Part shown: positions 1 through 9,300 of the stretch, in pieces | Numbering within the stretch: position 1 is the stretch's first letter | How the letters are laid out: each line of letters starts with the position of its first letter | NCBI GenBank assembly: GCA_013398615.1 | Contig: VZSR01000028.1 | Location: 8,745,546 to 8,809,545 of the forward strand | Origin: Brachypodius melanocephalos | Lineage: Eukaryota > Chordata > Aves > Passeriformes > Pycnonotidae | Direction: 5' to 3' | DNA: 64,000 bases | Program-made: the position numbers and the translations under genes | Notes under the pieces: generated by a model | The model's input: only the letters and a program-made list of their open reading frames with translations | Database searches by the model: none | Told to the model about the DNA's origin: nothing

Positions 1-270
1 TGCAGGTGACCTTGAGGCCAGACTGTGGGACTCAATGCCCCATAGCCTTCCCAAGGTTTCTCTTTTGCAGGTGTTCTCAAGGGCAGTCTGTAGGACTTGC
101 TGACCCAGAGCCTTTACAAAATGTCTGCTGTCACTGTAGCAGGAGGCCTTGAGAGCAGACTGCAGGACCTACTGTCCTGTAGCCTTCCCAAGGCTTCTCT
201 ATTTTAGGTCCCTTCAAGGCAGCACTTGCTGACCAAGAGCTTTTCCAAGGCATCTCTCCCGCAACTAGCC
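1..270. repeat. Degenerate ~60-75 bp tandem repeat array at the MROH 5' edge
   Basis: Roughly four diverged copies of one unit follow each other, starting near 8, 72, 149 and 208. Each copy has a variant of 'ccttgaggccagactg', then 'ggactt/acctgctgacc', then 'agccttcccaagg' or a variant, and most end in a pyrimidine-rich stretch closing with CAG or TAG. The first copy is cut by the window edge, so the array may continue upstream. The last copy runs straight into the first supported MROH exon. Only that copy keeps an open frame. The units could be decayed copies of a 5' exon plus its acceptor, or a simple minisatellite that was used as exon sequence. Confidence 0.6.
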
Positions 271-288
271 ATCAATCCAGACCTTGAC

Positions 289-388
289 ATGACAGAGAGA
301 CCTCCCAGCCTACCCAAGAATGTGGAAAAATCCTCTTGTGTTGCCCCTTCACAGCACCGTAATGAGATGGAGCAGGTGCAGCAGAAGG
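289..388 (+). CDS. MROH-like exon 1 (first supported)
   Basis: The ATG at 289 opens a frame that ends at the donor G|GTGAGT (GT at 389-390) in phase 1 and joins exon 2 correctly. The same frame stays open upstream to 208, just after TTTTAG, so this may be an internal exon of 208-388 (181 nt, same phase). Confidence 0.55.
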
Positions 389-3300
389 GTGAGTGACAGA
401 GCTGGGCCATAGGGCTGGTGCTTGCAGCCAGCTTGGCCCCATCCCATCCCATCCCATCCCATCCCATCCCATCCCATCCCAGACATGCCCATGGGTAGGA
501 CAGAAGAGGGGCTGGGGCTGCCCCCCACAGCGGCCATGCTCCATCCCCTGGGGCATCCCGGGGCTGTCCCAGCCTGGGGAGCGCAGGGCTGGGCTCTGTT
601 CTCTGGCCTCTCCCGCAGCCCCTCAGCTCTGGCCGCTCTCGCTCTTTGCCAGATGCAGGGAGGGACCGGACACAACAGCAGGACTTTGCCCATAGGTGCT
701 GGCGCTCTATAGGCCAGGTACTGACAGCCATCCTCACCTTCTCAGCTGAGTGTCACTGTTGGAGCACTCAATGGATCATCTCTCTCTTCCCTATTGTTCC
801 CTCTTTTGCAGATGTTTAGGAACACAGGCACTTGGTGCCGAGAGATGTTCACCATGTTGACCAAGGGTGTGGAAAAGCCTGAGCCCACACACACTGAGAC
901 CATAGCTCCTGCTCCCAGCCTGGATCTTTTTGGGGACAGAGTTGTCTCCAGCCCAAGTCAAGTAAGCAGTCTGTTTCCAGGGCTGGGTGTCCCCAGGAAT
1001 TGCGTGGCACCTCAAGCCAGTTCCACTGGGCCTCCTCAGCTTTTGAGTTCAGCCCAGCTGAACTCAAAAGGTGGGAAGGGAAGCACTTCTCAGGGGAAGC
1101 TGGGGAAGCTGCTCCCTCTGGCAGCTCTCCAAGTTTCCCTGTGCCTTCTCCAGGTGCCAGGCTTTGTTAGGAACATGCACCAGAGATTCCTGTCCGATGT
1201 GCCTCCAGATGAGAGGCTGTTCATGGACATCCTGAGGCTGACTGATGCACACCCCAATGACGTTGCAGTGACCCTCCTACGCTGTGCCCCATCATGTGAC
1301 AGGTACAGGACCCACCTGCCTTGAGGGCTCAGGGCTTACCAGCCTTTAGGGCCCATCACCTTGTACAGCCAGTCCAATGGGGTCTGATAGACAGGCAGAG
1401 AGTTCCAGGAACCACTGGACTCTCCTTTTTCCAGCTCTGGCTTGTCAGCCCTCAAGCCTCCTACCGTGCTCACACTCTACCCCTCAGGGCACTGTGGCTC
1501 TGTCATCTGGGCCCCTGTGGCTGCCACAGTCATGGTGCTCTGGCCAAGACCCCCCTGACACACCTCTGCTCCTGCAGAGGTGCTGCAACCATGTGGAAGA
1601 CCATAGCCTCATCAGGAGCAACAGTGGACAAGGTGCTGCCAACACTGCTCTGTGTGATGGAGGACTGGCCAATGCACAAAATGTACACCTCTGATGGGGA
1701 CAATAAGGATGTATTTGCCCTGGCTGTGAGTTTCTGGAACTAGCCTTTGCTTGCACCCAGGTTGCTTCTCCATCCTCTCCCCCACTGCAATGCATCTCCC
1801 TGCCTCAGGCACTGGGCTGAAACCTGGGTTAAGGGCAAGGTTCAGGGGCACCAGGCTGGGTGCTCCCCCTGTGTCTCCCCTGGCCTCTCCCTCACACACT
1901 CAGGCCCTGCCACTCAGCACTGAGCTCTGTCTCCGGGTGGTTGTCTCCTTTGCAGGCAACCAGGGTGGTTTGGGAGATTCTCCGGCTGCCCTGGTGCCCA
2001 GAGCCATTTATTGAATATTCCCCCCACCTCGTCGTGGCTCTGCTCTTCCAAGTTTTCATCAGTACAGAGCAGACGGCAGAGGATATCAATACTCTCTGGA
2101 AGAGATGTCAAGAGGAACAAACCCTTCCCACCAGCATCAACAGGTACTCCATCCAAGTCCTCCTGTCACTCCCACATCCCCAGGGCTGAGGCATGGGCTC
2201 CCAGCACCACCAGGGCTTTGCTCTGCACACAGGTTTGCAGTGAACACTTTGAAGGCACTGTTCTACCGTCTGCAGTGTCCGAATTTACTGGTGGCGATGG
2301 AACGCAAGTGTGGCTGGGACACACTCCTCAATGCTGACACTCACCACTATACTGTGGGTCTGCTGGCCAGGTGAGACCTCCTTCTCCCTGCTGCCTCTGT
2401 CATTTGTGCCCAGGGTGCCCCACACAGTCCCTGTGGTCGTGGGTGAGAGGGCCTTGTCACAAAGAGACAGAGTGGAAAAGGCTGGGAGAGGAGGGTGCTC
2501 AGGGACCAGCCACCTCTCAGAGTGCCCATGGGATGCTCGGGAAAAGACCAGACCTCTGTGAGTCAGTCCTGGGAGAGGTTTGCCCACCCAGCTCAGGGGC
2601 AATGGTGCCTCTTTCCCCCTGCCAGAGAGATGCACCGTATCTCCACACCCTTTTGTTCCTGCATTGCACTCCGCCTGCTCGGGCTGCTCAGCAGGGAGGA
2701 ACCACACTGGGATCTTGGTGCCCTGGCATTCCTTGTGGAGGTGAGCCTGAAGGCCAGCGCTGCCTGGCTCAGCTGCCTGCCAGCTCTCTGCCCTCTCAGA
2801 GCCGCATCTCGTGCCTGGGACGGTGCCCGCGCCCTGTGCTGCTGCCGGGGCCCAGCCCCGTGCGCTTCTGGGCTCCTGCCGGCCGGGTCCCCTGTCACTG
2901 CCCTGCGCCTTTCAGGTCCTCGACTGCTTGGACTTCAATGAATGGGGTGACAGCGTCCTGGAGATCCTGACAAGGAACCTGCAGAGTGAGTCCACAGACA
3001 GACAGCGCCTGGCGCTCAGAGGCCTCCTGGTGCTCAGCAAGGACCCCTCAATGGTGAGAAGGCAGCAGTGGCTGAAGCTGTGCTGGCAGTGTGGAGCTGG
3101 AGAAAGCAGCCCCTTGGGCTTGGCTGGGCTGTGGCAGCTGCTCCCAGCTCTCCTGCATCGCTGTTCAGCTGCCTGAATGCTCTGGGACAGGCCTTTGGCC
3201 TCAGGGCTCCATGGCAGCAAGGTGGGGCTGCACCACTGGAGCAGTGTTGGCGGTGCAGCTGTTCATGGATTCACACCACAGCCTTGTGTTCCACACAGGC

Positions 3301-5074
3301 CAAAAAAATGTGCAACCTGTCTGAAAACCTTGTGGAGCTACTGAGGAATGAAGATAGAGAGGTGGTCAGGATGACCCTCTCCGTGTTCATGAACCTGCTC
3401 CTGAACAAAGATATCCTAGTATCCAGCCCCACAGCCCCGAAACTGGCTGAGGCACTCCGGCCACTCTTTGACAACGTAAGACTCTGTGCTGCCCTGAAGT
3501 GTGGTGTCCCGTGGATTTTTGGGCCTGTACACAGGGGGGCCTGGAGAATCCAGTGCTGAGTTTTTTCCTTTCCGACAGGACAACAGACAGGTGCAGCTGC
3601 TCTCCATTCGCCTCTATAAAGAAGTGATGGAATCGGTAGTGGACAAGGGAAAAAAGCACTTGAAGATTCTTGTGAGCCAGAGCCTGCTCCCTCTCTTTTT
3701 CCATTGCCATGATGGGAACCAGCATGTGGCAGAGGTGAGGACTCCTGGGTGCTGTCCCCAGGGGAGGGAGCTCAACTCTCTCCCTGCACCTCACGGGCTC
3801 CAGCCTCCTCCTGGCCTTGGCACAGGATTGCGGGTCCTGTGTCCCGGGCTGCGGTGCCATCTCTGGGTCTCCGCTGCTCTGCAGGCTTCTCGGGAAACGC
3901 TGCTTTCTGCTGTAAGCTTCCTGAAGAGGAAGGATCTCAAGCAGCTGCTGAAGATGGACGACCCATGGAGCTTTGGCGAGCGTGTGGTAAGGACAGCCTG
4001 TTAGCCCCAGCCCCAGCCAGGAGAAGCCCCCTGTCCACGATGCCCAGTGTGCGGGGCTGGCAGCTGTGGGCCCTGCCCAGTGCCGCACCCCCGGGCACCG
4101 GCCCGTGCCCCACACGCCGCTCCCTTCCCTGGGCTGCACGGGCTGTTCCCCAGGCTCCTCTGGTCCCGAGCCGGGTGCCGATGGAGCCCCGACCCAGCTG
4201 GGCTCTGCTGCGGGGCAGCACCGCGGCTCCCCGGGCCCTCTGCCCGCTGCAGAGCCCGGCGCCAGCGGCTGCCGGCCGGGCCTCAGGGCTGTGCGGGCAG
4301 GGGAAGCAGCGCCGGGCGTTGGGAGCGCCCAGACGAGGGGCTCAGCCCGCACCAACCCTGCCCTCCTGCCGCTCTCTCCAGCTGGCAGAGGACAGGAGCC
4401 GAGCACCCGAGCACCTGCGCCAGGCCCTGCCGTACCTGGAGAGCCCACAGGAGCCCGTGCGAGAGGCGGCCATCAGGTGCATTGGTGAGGCACAAGCCCG
4501 GCGTTTGGGTCCCGCCCTGCCCCAGTGCAGCAGGATCGCGGCCAGCGGCCATGACACGCTCTGTGTTCCCAGGGATCGCCGGGATGCTCATGAGGGGGCA
4601 GCATGAAGAGCTGCAGCTCATCTGTGAGGGTGAGTGAGGCCGGCGCGGTTCCAGTGGGAACTGGCAGGGGGCGCTGCAGAAGGCTCAGCTCCTTGTGGGG
4701 AGGAGGGGCAGCATGGGGAGAGCACAGAGACATTTCAGGGGTCTGTGGGGATTCATGGCCAGCACCTTCCAGCTGATCCTGTTGTTTCCTGCTTCCTCCA
4801 GGCCATGGCAAGAGCTGGGTGAGTTTCCAGGGAGTTTCTCCTTATGAGTGTGGGTCTGCTCTCTGTTTCAGCCCTTCAAGCCCTGAGCACAGATGACAGC
4901 CCCTCCAACACAAACCTGATAGTTCAGGTCATGTTCGATGAAAGAGCTGCAGTACTAAGTTCATCTGGATCAAAACAACCAGGACAGCAGCAGACCCCAT
5001 GCAAGAGGAGATCACCTGGAGATCCGAGGAAATCAGCTGGAGCTCTTGGCACAGCTGATGCTGGGCACACCTGA
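289..5074 (+). CDS. Maestro HEAT-like repeat (MROH) family protein, passerine type, 15 exons
   Basis: This is a spliced gene with coding exons 289-388, 653-717, 812-961, 1154-1302, 1578-1725, 1956-2143, 2233-2370, 2626-2740, 2916-3053, 3299-3475, 3579-3734, 3885-3986, 4382-4484, 4573-4629 and 4872-5074. All introns are GT-AG and all junctions keep frame, giving about 662 aa with no internal stop. The family is recognised from MWKTIASSGATVDKVLPTLL followed by CVMEDWPMHKMYTSDGDNKD, and from helical Leu-rich segments typical of HEAT repeats. MROH proteins are predicted alpha-solenoid scaffolds of mostly unknown role; no catalytic residues are expected. The C-terminal ~45 residues are low-complexity, Gln/Ser/Arg-rich and unlike the HEAT part. 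The start is uncertain: exon 1 is open back to an acceptor-like TAG at 205-207, so the protein may begin upstream. Introns are short and GC-rich, unlike the AT-rich neighbours. The paralogue number is not assignable by eye. Confidence 0.82.
437..481. repeat. Pentanucleotide microsatellite (ATCCC)n
   Basis: Nine near-perfect ATCCC units lie in the first MROH intron. On the other strand they read as Trp-Asp-Gly-Met-Gly repeats, which is an artefact of the microsatellite. Confidence 0.95.
653..717 (+). CDS. MROH-like exon 2
   Basis: This lies between CTTTGCCAG and CAG|GTACTG. It begins with 2 nt completing an Asp codon from exon 1 and encodes a polar segment including RTQQQDFAHRCWRSIGQ, ending in phase 0. 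Confidence 0.6.
812..961 (+). CDS. MROH-like exon 3
   Basis: Acceptor CTCTTTTGCAG, donor CAA|GTAAGC; 50 codons in phase 0. The second half (PTHTETIAPAPSLDLFGD) is a Pro/Thr-rich linker before the HEAT region. Confidence 0.75.
1154..1302 (+). CDS. MROH-like exon 4
   Basis: Acceptor CTTCTCCAG, donor AG|GTACAG. Encodes a HEAT-like helical pair (FLSDVPPDERLFMDILRL, then DVAVTLLRCAPSCDR). Ends in phase 2. Confidence 0.85.
1578..1725 (+). CDS. MROH-like exon 5 (family signature)
   Basis: Acceptor CTCCTGCAG, donor GCT|GTGAGT. Encodes the MWKTIASSG...CVMEDWP...SDGDNKDVFALA stretch that is the most recognisable part of bird MROH proteins. Confidence 0.88.
1956..2143 (+). CDS. MROH-like exon 6
   Basis: Acceptor CTCCTTTGCAG, donor AG|GTACTC. 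Encodes a helical segment with LVVALLFQVFISTEQTAED, ending in phase 2. Confidence 0.86.
2233..2370 (+). CDS. MROH-like exon 7
   Basis: Acceptor GCACACAG, donor AG|GTGAGA. Encodes AVNTLKALFYRLQCPNLLVA and the following CGWDTLLNADTHHYTVGLLA, a HEAT-like pair with a conserved Trp-Asp. Confidence 0.87.
2626..2740 (+). CDS. MROH-like exon 8
   Basis: Acceptor CCCCCTGCCAG, donor GAG|GTGAGC. Encodes a hydrophobic helix (CSCIALRLLGLLSREEPHWD) and then LGALAFLVE, returning to phase 0. Confidence 0.86.
2916..3053 (+). CDS. MROH-like exon 9
   Basis: Acceptor GCCTTTCAG, donor ATG|GTGAGA; 46 codons. Encodes VLDCLDFNEWGDSVLEILTR and RLALRGLLVLSKDPSM. Confidence 0.87.
3299..3475 (+). CDS. MROH-like exon 10
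   Basis: Acceptor TCCACACAG, donor AAC|GTAAGA; 59 codons. Encodes an armadillo/HEAT-like unit, NLVELLRNEDREVVRMTLSV, followed by FMNLLLNKDI. Confidence 0.88.
3579..3734 (+). CDS. MROH-like exon 11
   Basis: Acceptor CTTTCCGACAG, donor GAG|GTGAGG; 52 codons. Encodes RQVQLLSIRLYKEVMESVVD and SLLPLFFHCHDGNQHVAE, which is characteristic of the family. Confidence 0.88.
3885..3986 (+). CDS. MROH-like exon 12
   Basis: Acceptor GCTCTGCAG, donor GTG|GTAAGG; 34 codons. Encodes ETLLSAVSFLKRKDLKQLLK and then DDPWSFGERV. Confidence 0.87.
4382..4484 (+). CDS. MROH-like exon 13
   Basis: Acceptor GCTCTCTCCAG, donor ATTG|GTGAGG, ending in phase 1. Encodes HLRQALPYLESPQEPVREAA and IRCIG, a HEAT turn-helix. 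An alternative donor at ATCAG|GTGCAT (GT at 4476-4477) would change the frame and is less likely. Confidence 0.84.
4573..4629 (+). CDS. MROH-like exon 14 (57 nt)
   Basis: Acceptor GTTCCCAG, donor GAGG|GTGAGT. Short exon encoding IAGMLMRGQHEELQLICE in frame with both neighbours. Confidence 0.82.
4872..5074 (+). CDS. MROH-like terminal exon
   Basis: Acceptor CTGTTTCAG. Encodes ALQALSTDDSPSNTNLIVQ and a variable Ser/Gln/Arg-rich tail, stopping at TGA 5072-5074. Confidence 0.8.
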
Positions 5075-5202
5075 ATTTGCCTGGAAGGCTGGGTAGCTCC
5101 TGGCCTCTCCTTCCCTCTTTACTGCTCCCTTCCTGTAGCCCTTAGACCTTGCCTGTTCCCTTCTCCTGCTCCCCAGCTCGTCCCTCTGCTTTGCTTTCCA
5201 TA

Positions 5203-5208
5203 AATAAA
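5203..5208 (+). terminator. Polyadenylation signal of the MROH-like gene
   Basis: AATAAA lies 129 nt after the stop codon. A T/GT-rich stretch (CTTCACCTCAATTGTATCTT) follows it, as expected of a poly(A) site. Confidence 0.7.
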
Positions 5209-5229
5209 CATTTCAGCTTCTTCACCTCA

Positions 5230-6014
5230 ATTGTATCTTTGTGGAGCTGAAGTGGAGCAAAACCCAAGCCCTGGAGCACACAGGCCCTGTCCTGCCGTTC
5301 TTTTCTGTGCTGCGTTTTGTGCAGAGAGGAACTGGTTTTGTGCAAATCAGGCTGGAAACGTCCCTGCCCTGAAGGTCCAGCTTCACAACATTGTGGAGTT
5401 AAAGGTCTTGCTGAGCACACTGAAGGTCAGCAGTAGGACAAAGACCCTGGATTTTAGAAGAGCGAACTTCAGTATTATCTGAATTCAGCTGAGAGGGATT
5501 TCATGGGAAGCATCCACTGAGGGCAAAGGAGCTTGGAATTCAAGAATAGCTTCCTAGAAAGCACAGCAGTGCTCCTTCCCCACAAAGGGCAGAACCAGAG
5601 ACCACCCTGCTTTACAGTAAGCTTTGGGTGTACTAAAAATGAAGCAAAGGAAGCAGCAGCACAGGGGCTGAGGCTCAGATCCCACTGTACTGAGCGCTGT
5701 CAGGCAGTGCTGGGATCCCAGGTGAGAAATCGCAGCTCCTGCCTCACACACAGTCAGAAACCAACCAAACTGAGACCAGTGGAAGGAGACCTTTCCAGTC
5801 TCTCTTGGGCATGGCTGCAGAACAGCCCCTGCTTCTTCCTCCACCTGTGTCTGGGGTTTGCTGACCCCAGAGCCCGCTCTATTGTCCAAAGACTGTTCAG
5901 AGCAGGCATGGAAAGTGCTCTGGGCACAGTGGACAGTCCTGCAAGGTGCTTGCAAGAGCACAGAGGAAAAACCAGTGCTGACATTTTTTCACAATCATGC
6001 CACCAGAGCACAAA
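5230..6014. other. Convergent intergenic spacer between the MROH-like gene and NUP35
   Basis: About 800 bp lie between the two opposing poly(A) signals. An open frame runs on the + strand from 5533 to 6105, but it has no recognisable domain and overlaps the NUP35 3' UTR in antisense. I see no repeat family here. Confidence 0.6.
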
Positions 6015-6029
6015 TAGGGATAAAGCACT

Positions 6030-6035
6030 TTTATT
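6030..6035 (-). terminator. NUP35: Polyadenylation signal of NUP35
   Basis: AATAAA on the minus strand lies about 200 nt beyond the NUP35 stop. A GT-rich stretch follows within 40 nt. It gives a short 3' UTR of roughly 220 nt. Confidence 0.6.
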
Positions 6036-6234
6036 TACACTTACTCCATTTGTAAAACCATGTGTGTGCTGCCATCATTTAAAGTGCAAGCTACATGTCT
6101 TCTGAATAAACTGAAGGCATAATAGGTGCTGTGTAAGATAAAATACTGCCACCAGTAGTTATACAACTAACTACAAATGCCAGTAGTATCGTTCAAACCA
6201 TGACCAGCTTTAGTGTGTTACTTCCTCTTGTACA

Positions 6235-6312
6235 TTACCAGCCAAAAACATATTCCATTGCTTTAGATACAATACTTTCATCTTTTCTAGGAGTTTGTCT
6301 GTCAGAAACCAC
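6235..6312 (-). CDS. NUP35: NUP35 exon 9
   Basis: Encodes [20 protein letters not shown] and YMFGW before TAA at 6237-6235. Contains the membrane-binding C-terminal helix. Confidence 0.95.
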   Translation of the reverse strand: MVSDRQTPRKDESIVSKAMEYVFGW

Positions 6313-9300
6313 CTAGAAGGCAGGGAGAAAAACAAAAAGAGAAAATACAGAGAATCAGTCAACATGTTAGTTTCACACTAGCCATCTATTTCTTCTTTTC
6401 CTAAGTACTACTATATTTTGACAAAATGTGTTTGATATATTTTCAAAACAAGCCCTTAATCCCTGGAAAAGTGACAAGCCGTTGATTTACTATTTATTAT
6501 TATTATTTTAGAGACTAAACAGACTGAGCTTGTACTTGAACCACAGCAAAAGATAAACGCTAAGGTCACACTGAAGTTTATGTCTGAACAGCCTCACAGA
6601 GCTAAAGGGAGACAACACAAAAACATGTTTCTGTTTCCCTCGAAATACCTGATAGTCACTAGTGGAAGCCTTGTATGCTGTTGCAAGAGGTCTCATTGTG
6701 GAAATCCTTGCAGTGCTATTTGCAGGTTGTAGTGGTGTGCCAGAAGGTTTTGCCGGTGGAGTGAAAATCGAAGACATTGAGGATGTAGAGCTTCTTTCAA
6801 AGTTTTCCATCACACTCTTAAATAGAGGGTTAATATAATGTAAACAAATACTGAAAAGCAGTATTCCAACCTTTATCATCTAAAGTTATCTACCATTTAA
6901 ATTTTTTTGATAAAACATATTTGGATCCCAAAAGGTAAAAGGTGTGTCAGTACAGAACATACAGGTAGGTACACATGACTACCAAGCATTTTCCTCACTG
7001 CAATCATTTACATCTTGAATTATGCCACTGCAAAGTAGTGGAAGGTTGGAATCTGTTCACTGTCTGTACTAAATGTCAACCAAGTTTGAAACAATGTGAG
7101 AAAATATATTGTATAACTTGCAATAAACTTCAAGGCCCCATTTCATAAGCTTATGTTTAGAAGGGAATGCAAGAGGTAGCAAAGGACTTGATGGGAACCA
7201 CAAGATCCACAACAAACCAGAGAAAACAGGATGGTAAATAACAACCAGCCTGAGGAGATGTGATTTGCTGCATTTATACTCAGTGCAGCATAGGATTCAA
7301 CCAGCCTGAAGACAGCAGAAATTCAGCAGCACATTTGGTAGAAGAGGGCTTTCCAAACAAACAATATGATTGGAGTTCACTGGGTGGCAGCTGATGCTCT
7401 GCTTAGCACAAGGGGAACGAAATAATACTTTTAAATCAGAAGCCTAAGCACTGAGTCAAATCCATCATATCTGGTTTTCAATGGCAGGAAAGTCTTACCA
7501 AAACCAATCCTTCAATGGATTAGTCTCCTGAAATCTTTTGCCTCCAAAAATACAAATAATGATGGTTTTTTTGGTTTATTTATTGATATATGAAAGTGAA
7601 TACTATCCACAAAAGACATAATGAGAATCCAAAACCAATGAAGACTGGATGCCTGGCAATTTTATGGCTCAGATCATTACTTTCAGAGCTTCAGCTTACA
7701 GGCAATTCATTCATCGATACAAACTGGACACCAAAATAGTGAAAAGGCATGGACAGACCACCAGCAGAAGCCCACAGAGAAAAGGGCCACAGAAGTACTT
7801 GTTTCTGAATTTTATTGAGTGTAAGAAATGTTTCAGACTGCTAAAACTTGAGTAATTTCAAGTTCAATTTCTAGGGCTGCCTTTTCAGAATGGTTTACAT
7901 TGGAAAGCTTACATCACTCTTTAGAATCATGTATCCTTAAAGGAGACAAAACCAAAAAAACCTGTGCACTATAGAAAAATTACTGTTATCTGCTTAAGCT
8001 AATGTACAGTACAAGGTGCAAAGCACTGCAAGAATGAAAGGTCAGGATATTGCCAATACCTAGACATTAATACAATAGCTCATGTTAATATTCAGACTAC
8101 AAGACAGCCATGTCTGCCCCCAACTACTACTTACAAGAGAGTGACATGTTTTTCTAGGGGCAGGTGGGAGAACAGGATTGGCATTTCCTTGCTAACAAAT
8201 TTTCAGTCCAAAGTACTAAAATAAATTCAAGAGCCAGAAGCACATAAAAAATGAGGCACAATTAGGAGCAGCAAGAGTCTTAATGTGCCATCGGTTATCT
8301 ACTGCAGGCCCTAGATGCCAGCAATCCCAGTCAGGAAACTTATCTCAGTTGTGTCTTATATTATGGTTTCACTTCCTTGTCTTGTACAGCAATATAATTG
8401 TGTGCATTGTAACTTCCAAGGAGCACAGAGATTGCCCAGGAAATGTTGACAAATACTTAAGAAAAAAAACTTATGTAAATATCTAACAGACTATATCTAT
8501 ATAGATGAACTATAGACAGAACTATAGATTCATATCTATAGATGAATTCCAGAAGAAAAAAAAAAAACAATTAAAGAGGTCAGGTAAAATAAAAAGAAAG
8601 AGCAAAAGCAGAGTGCCTTATATTTAACTAAAAGCAACTTTTAACTTACTTTATCTATACAGGGCTTGACACCAATCATGATAGATTCACCAAAAATTCT
8701 TCCATCTTTGCTTAAGGCTTTCCGGGCTTGAAGCTTAGACTGGTATCGAATATGCATCCAGTTTCCTGTGTTGGACATCTGAATGACATAAAGTGAAGAT
8801 TGTGAAATGTAGTTTTTAAAATGCTGAATTCACGGTGTTTTCTGACATAAGGGTCAAAATAAGACATACCACATGCTTTAATATGTTTCCATACTGAGCG
8901 AACTGTAGTAGAATATAGGAAGCTGATGCTTGAGGGAATCTGAAAGAGAAAAAATGCTCAAAAAATTAGGAGTAGTTTAAGAATTCAGGTATTAAGATAC
9001 AACCCTATGAAGCATTTACAGAAATCCAGAAGAGACCACTGTCATGACATCACAAGCAGTGACTTGAGAAATACCACCTTCTAGGCACTCACTTTACCAC
9101 ACACCCCAAGAGCAGAATGGTGCCTTTCTAACTAGAAAAAATAACATGTAGCTTAAGTTAAGATGCCTCAATGAAATGTATGTGTTTGCTTGTGTTAACC
9201 ACAGCTGTATTTCCTGCAGCACACACCAAGGACAGACAGTATCAATGCCCAAGTATTTTTCTTGCATGCTGTAAAGACTTCACCCAGGTTTTTCTGATAC

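Noticed and set aside
204..737. Long minus-strand frames with Trp-Asp-Gly-Met-Gly repeats
   Set aside because: They come from translating the (ATCCC)n microsatellite and lie opposite the MROH exons.
3387..4448. 353-codon minus-strand open frame opposite the MROH gene
   Set aside because: It is the shadow of GC-rich coding exons and introns on the other strand; no domain is recognisable and the + strand exons explain the region.
3749..4606. 285-codon + strand frame spanning the intron between MROH exons 12 and 13
   Set aside because: It is Pro/Ala/Arg-rich, typical of GC-rich intron read-through, and would skip the good donor at 3987 and acceptor before 4382.
8499..8550. AT-rich palindromic words (ctatagat repeats) in NUP35 intron 7
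   Set aside because: Short imperfect tandem and inverted words expected in AT-rich DNA; no sign of a functional site.
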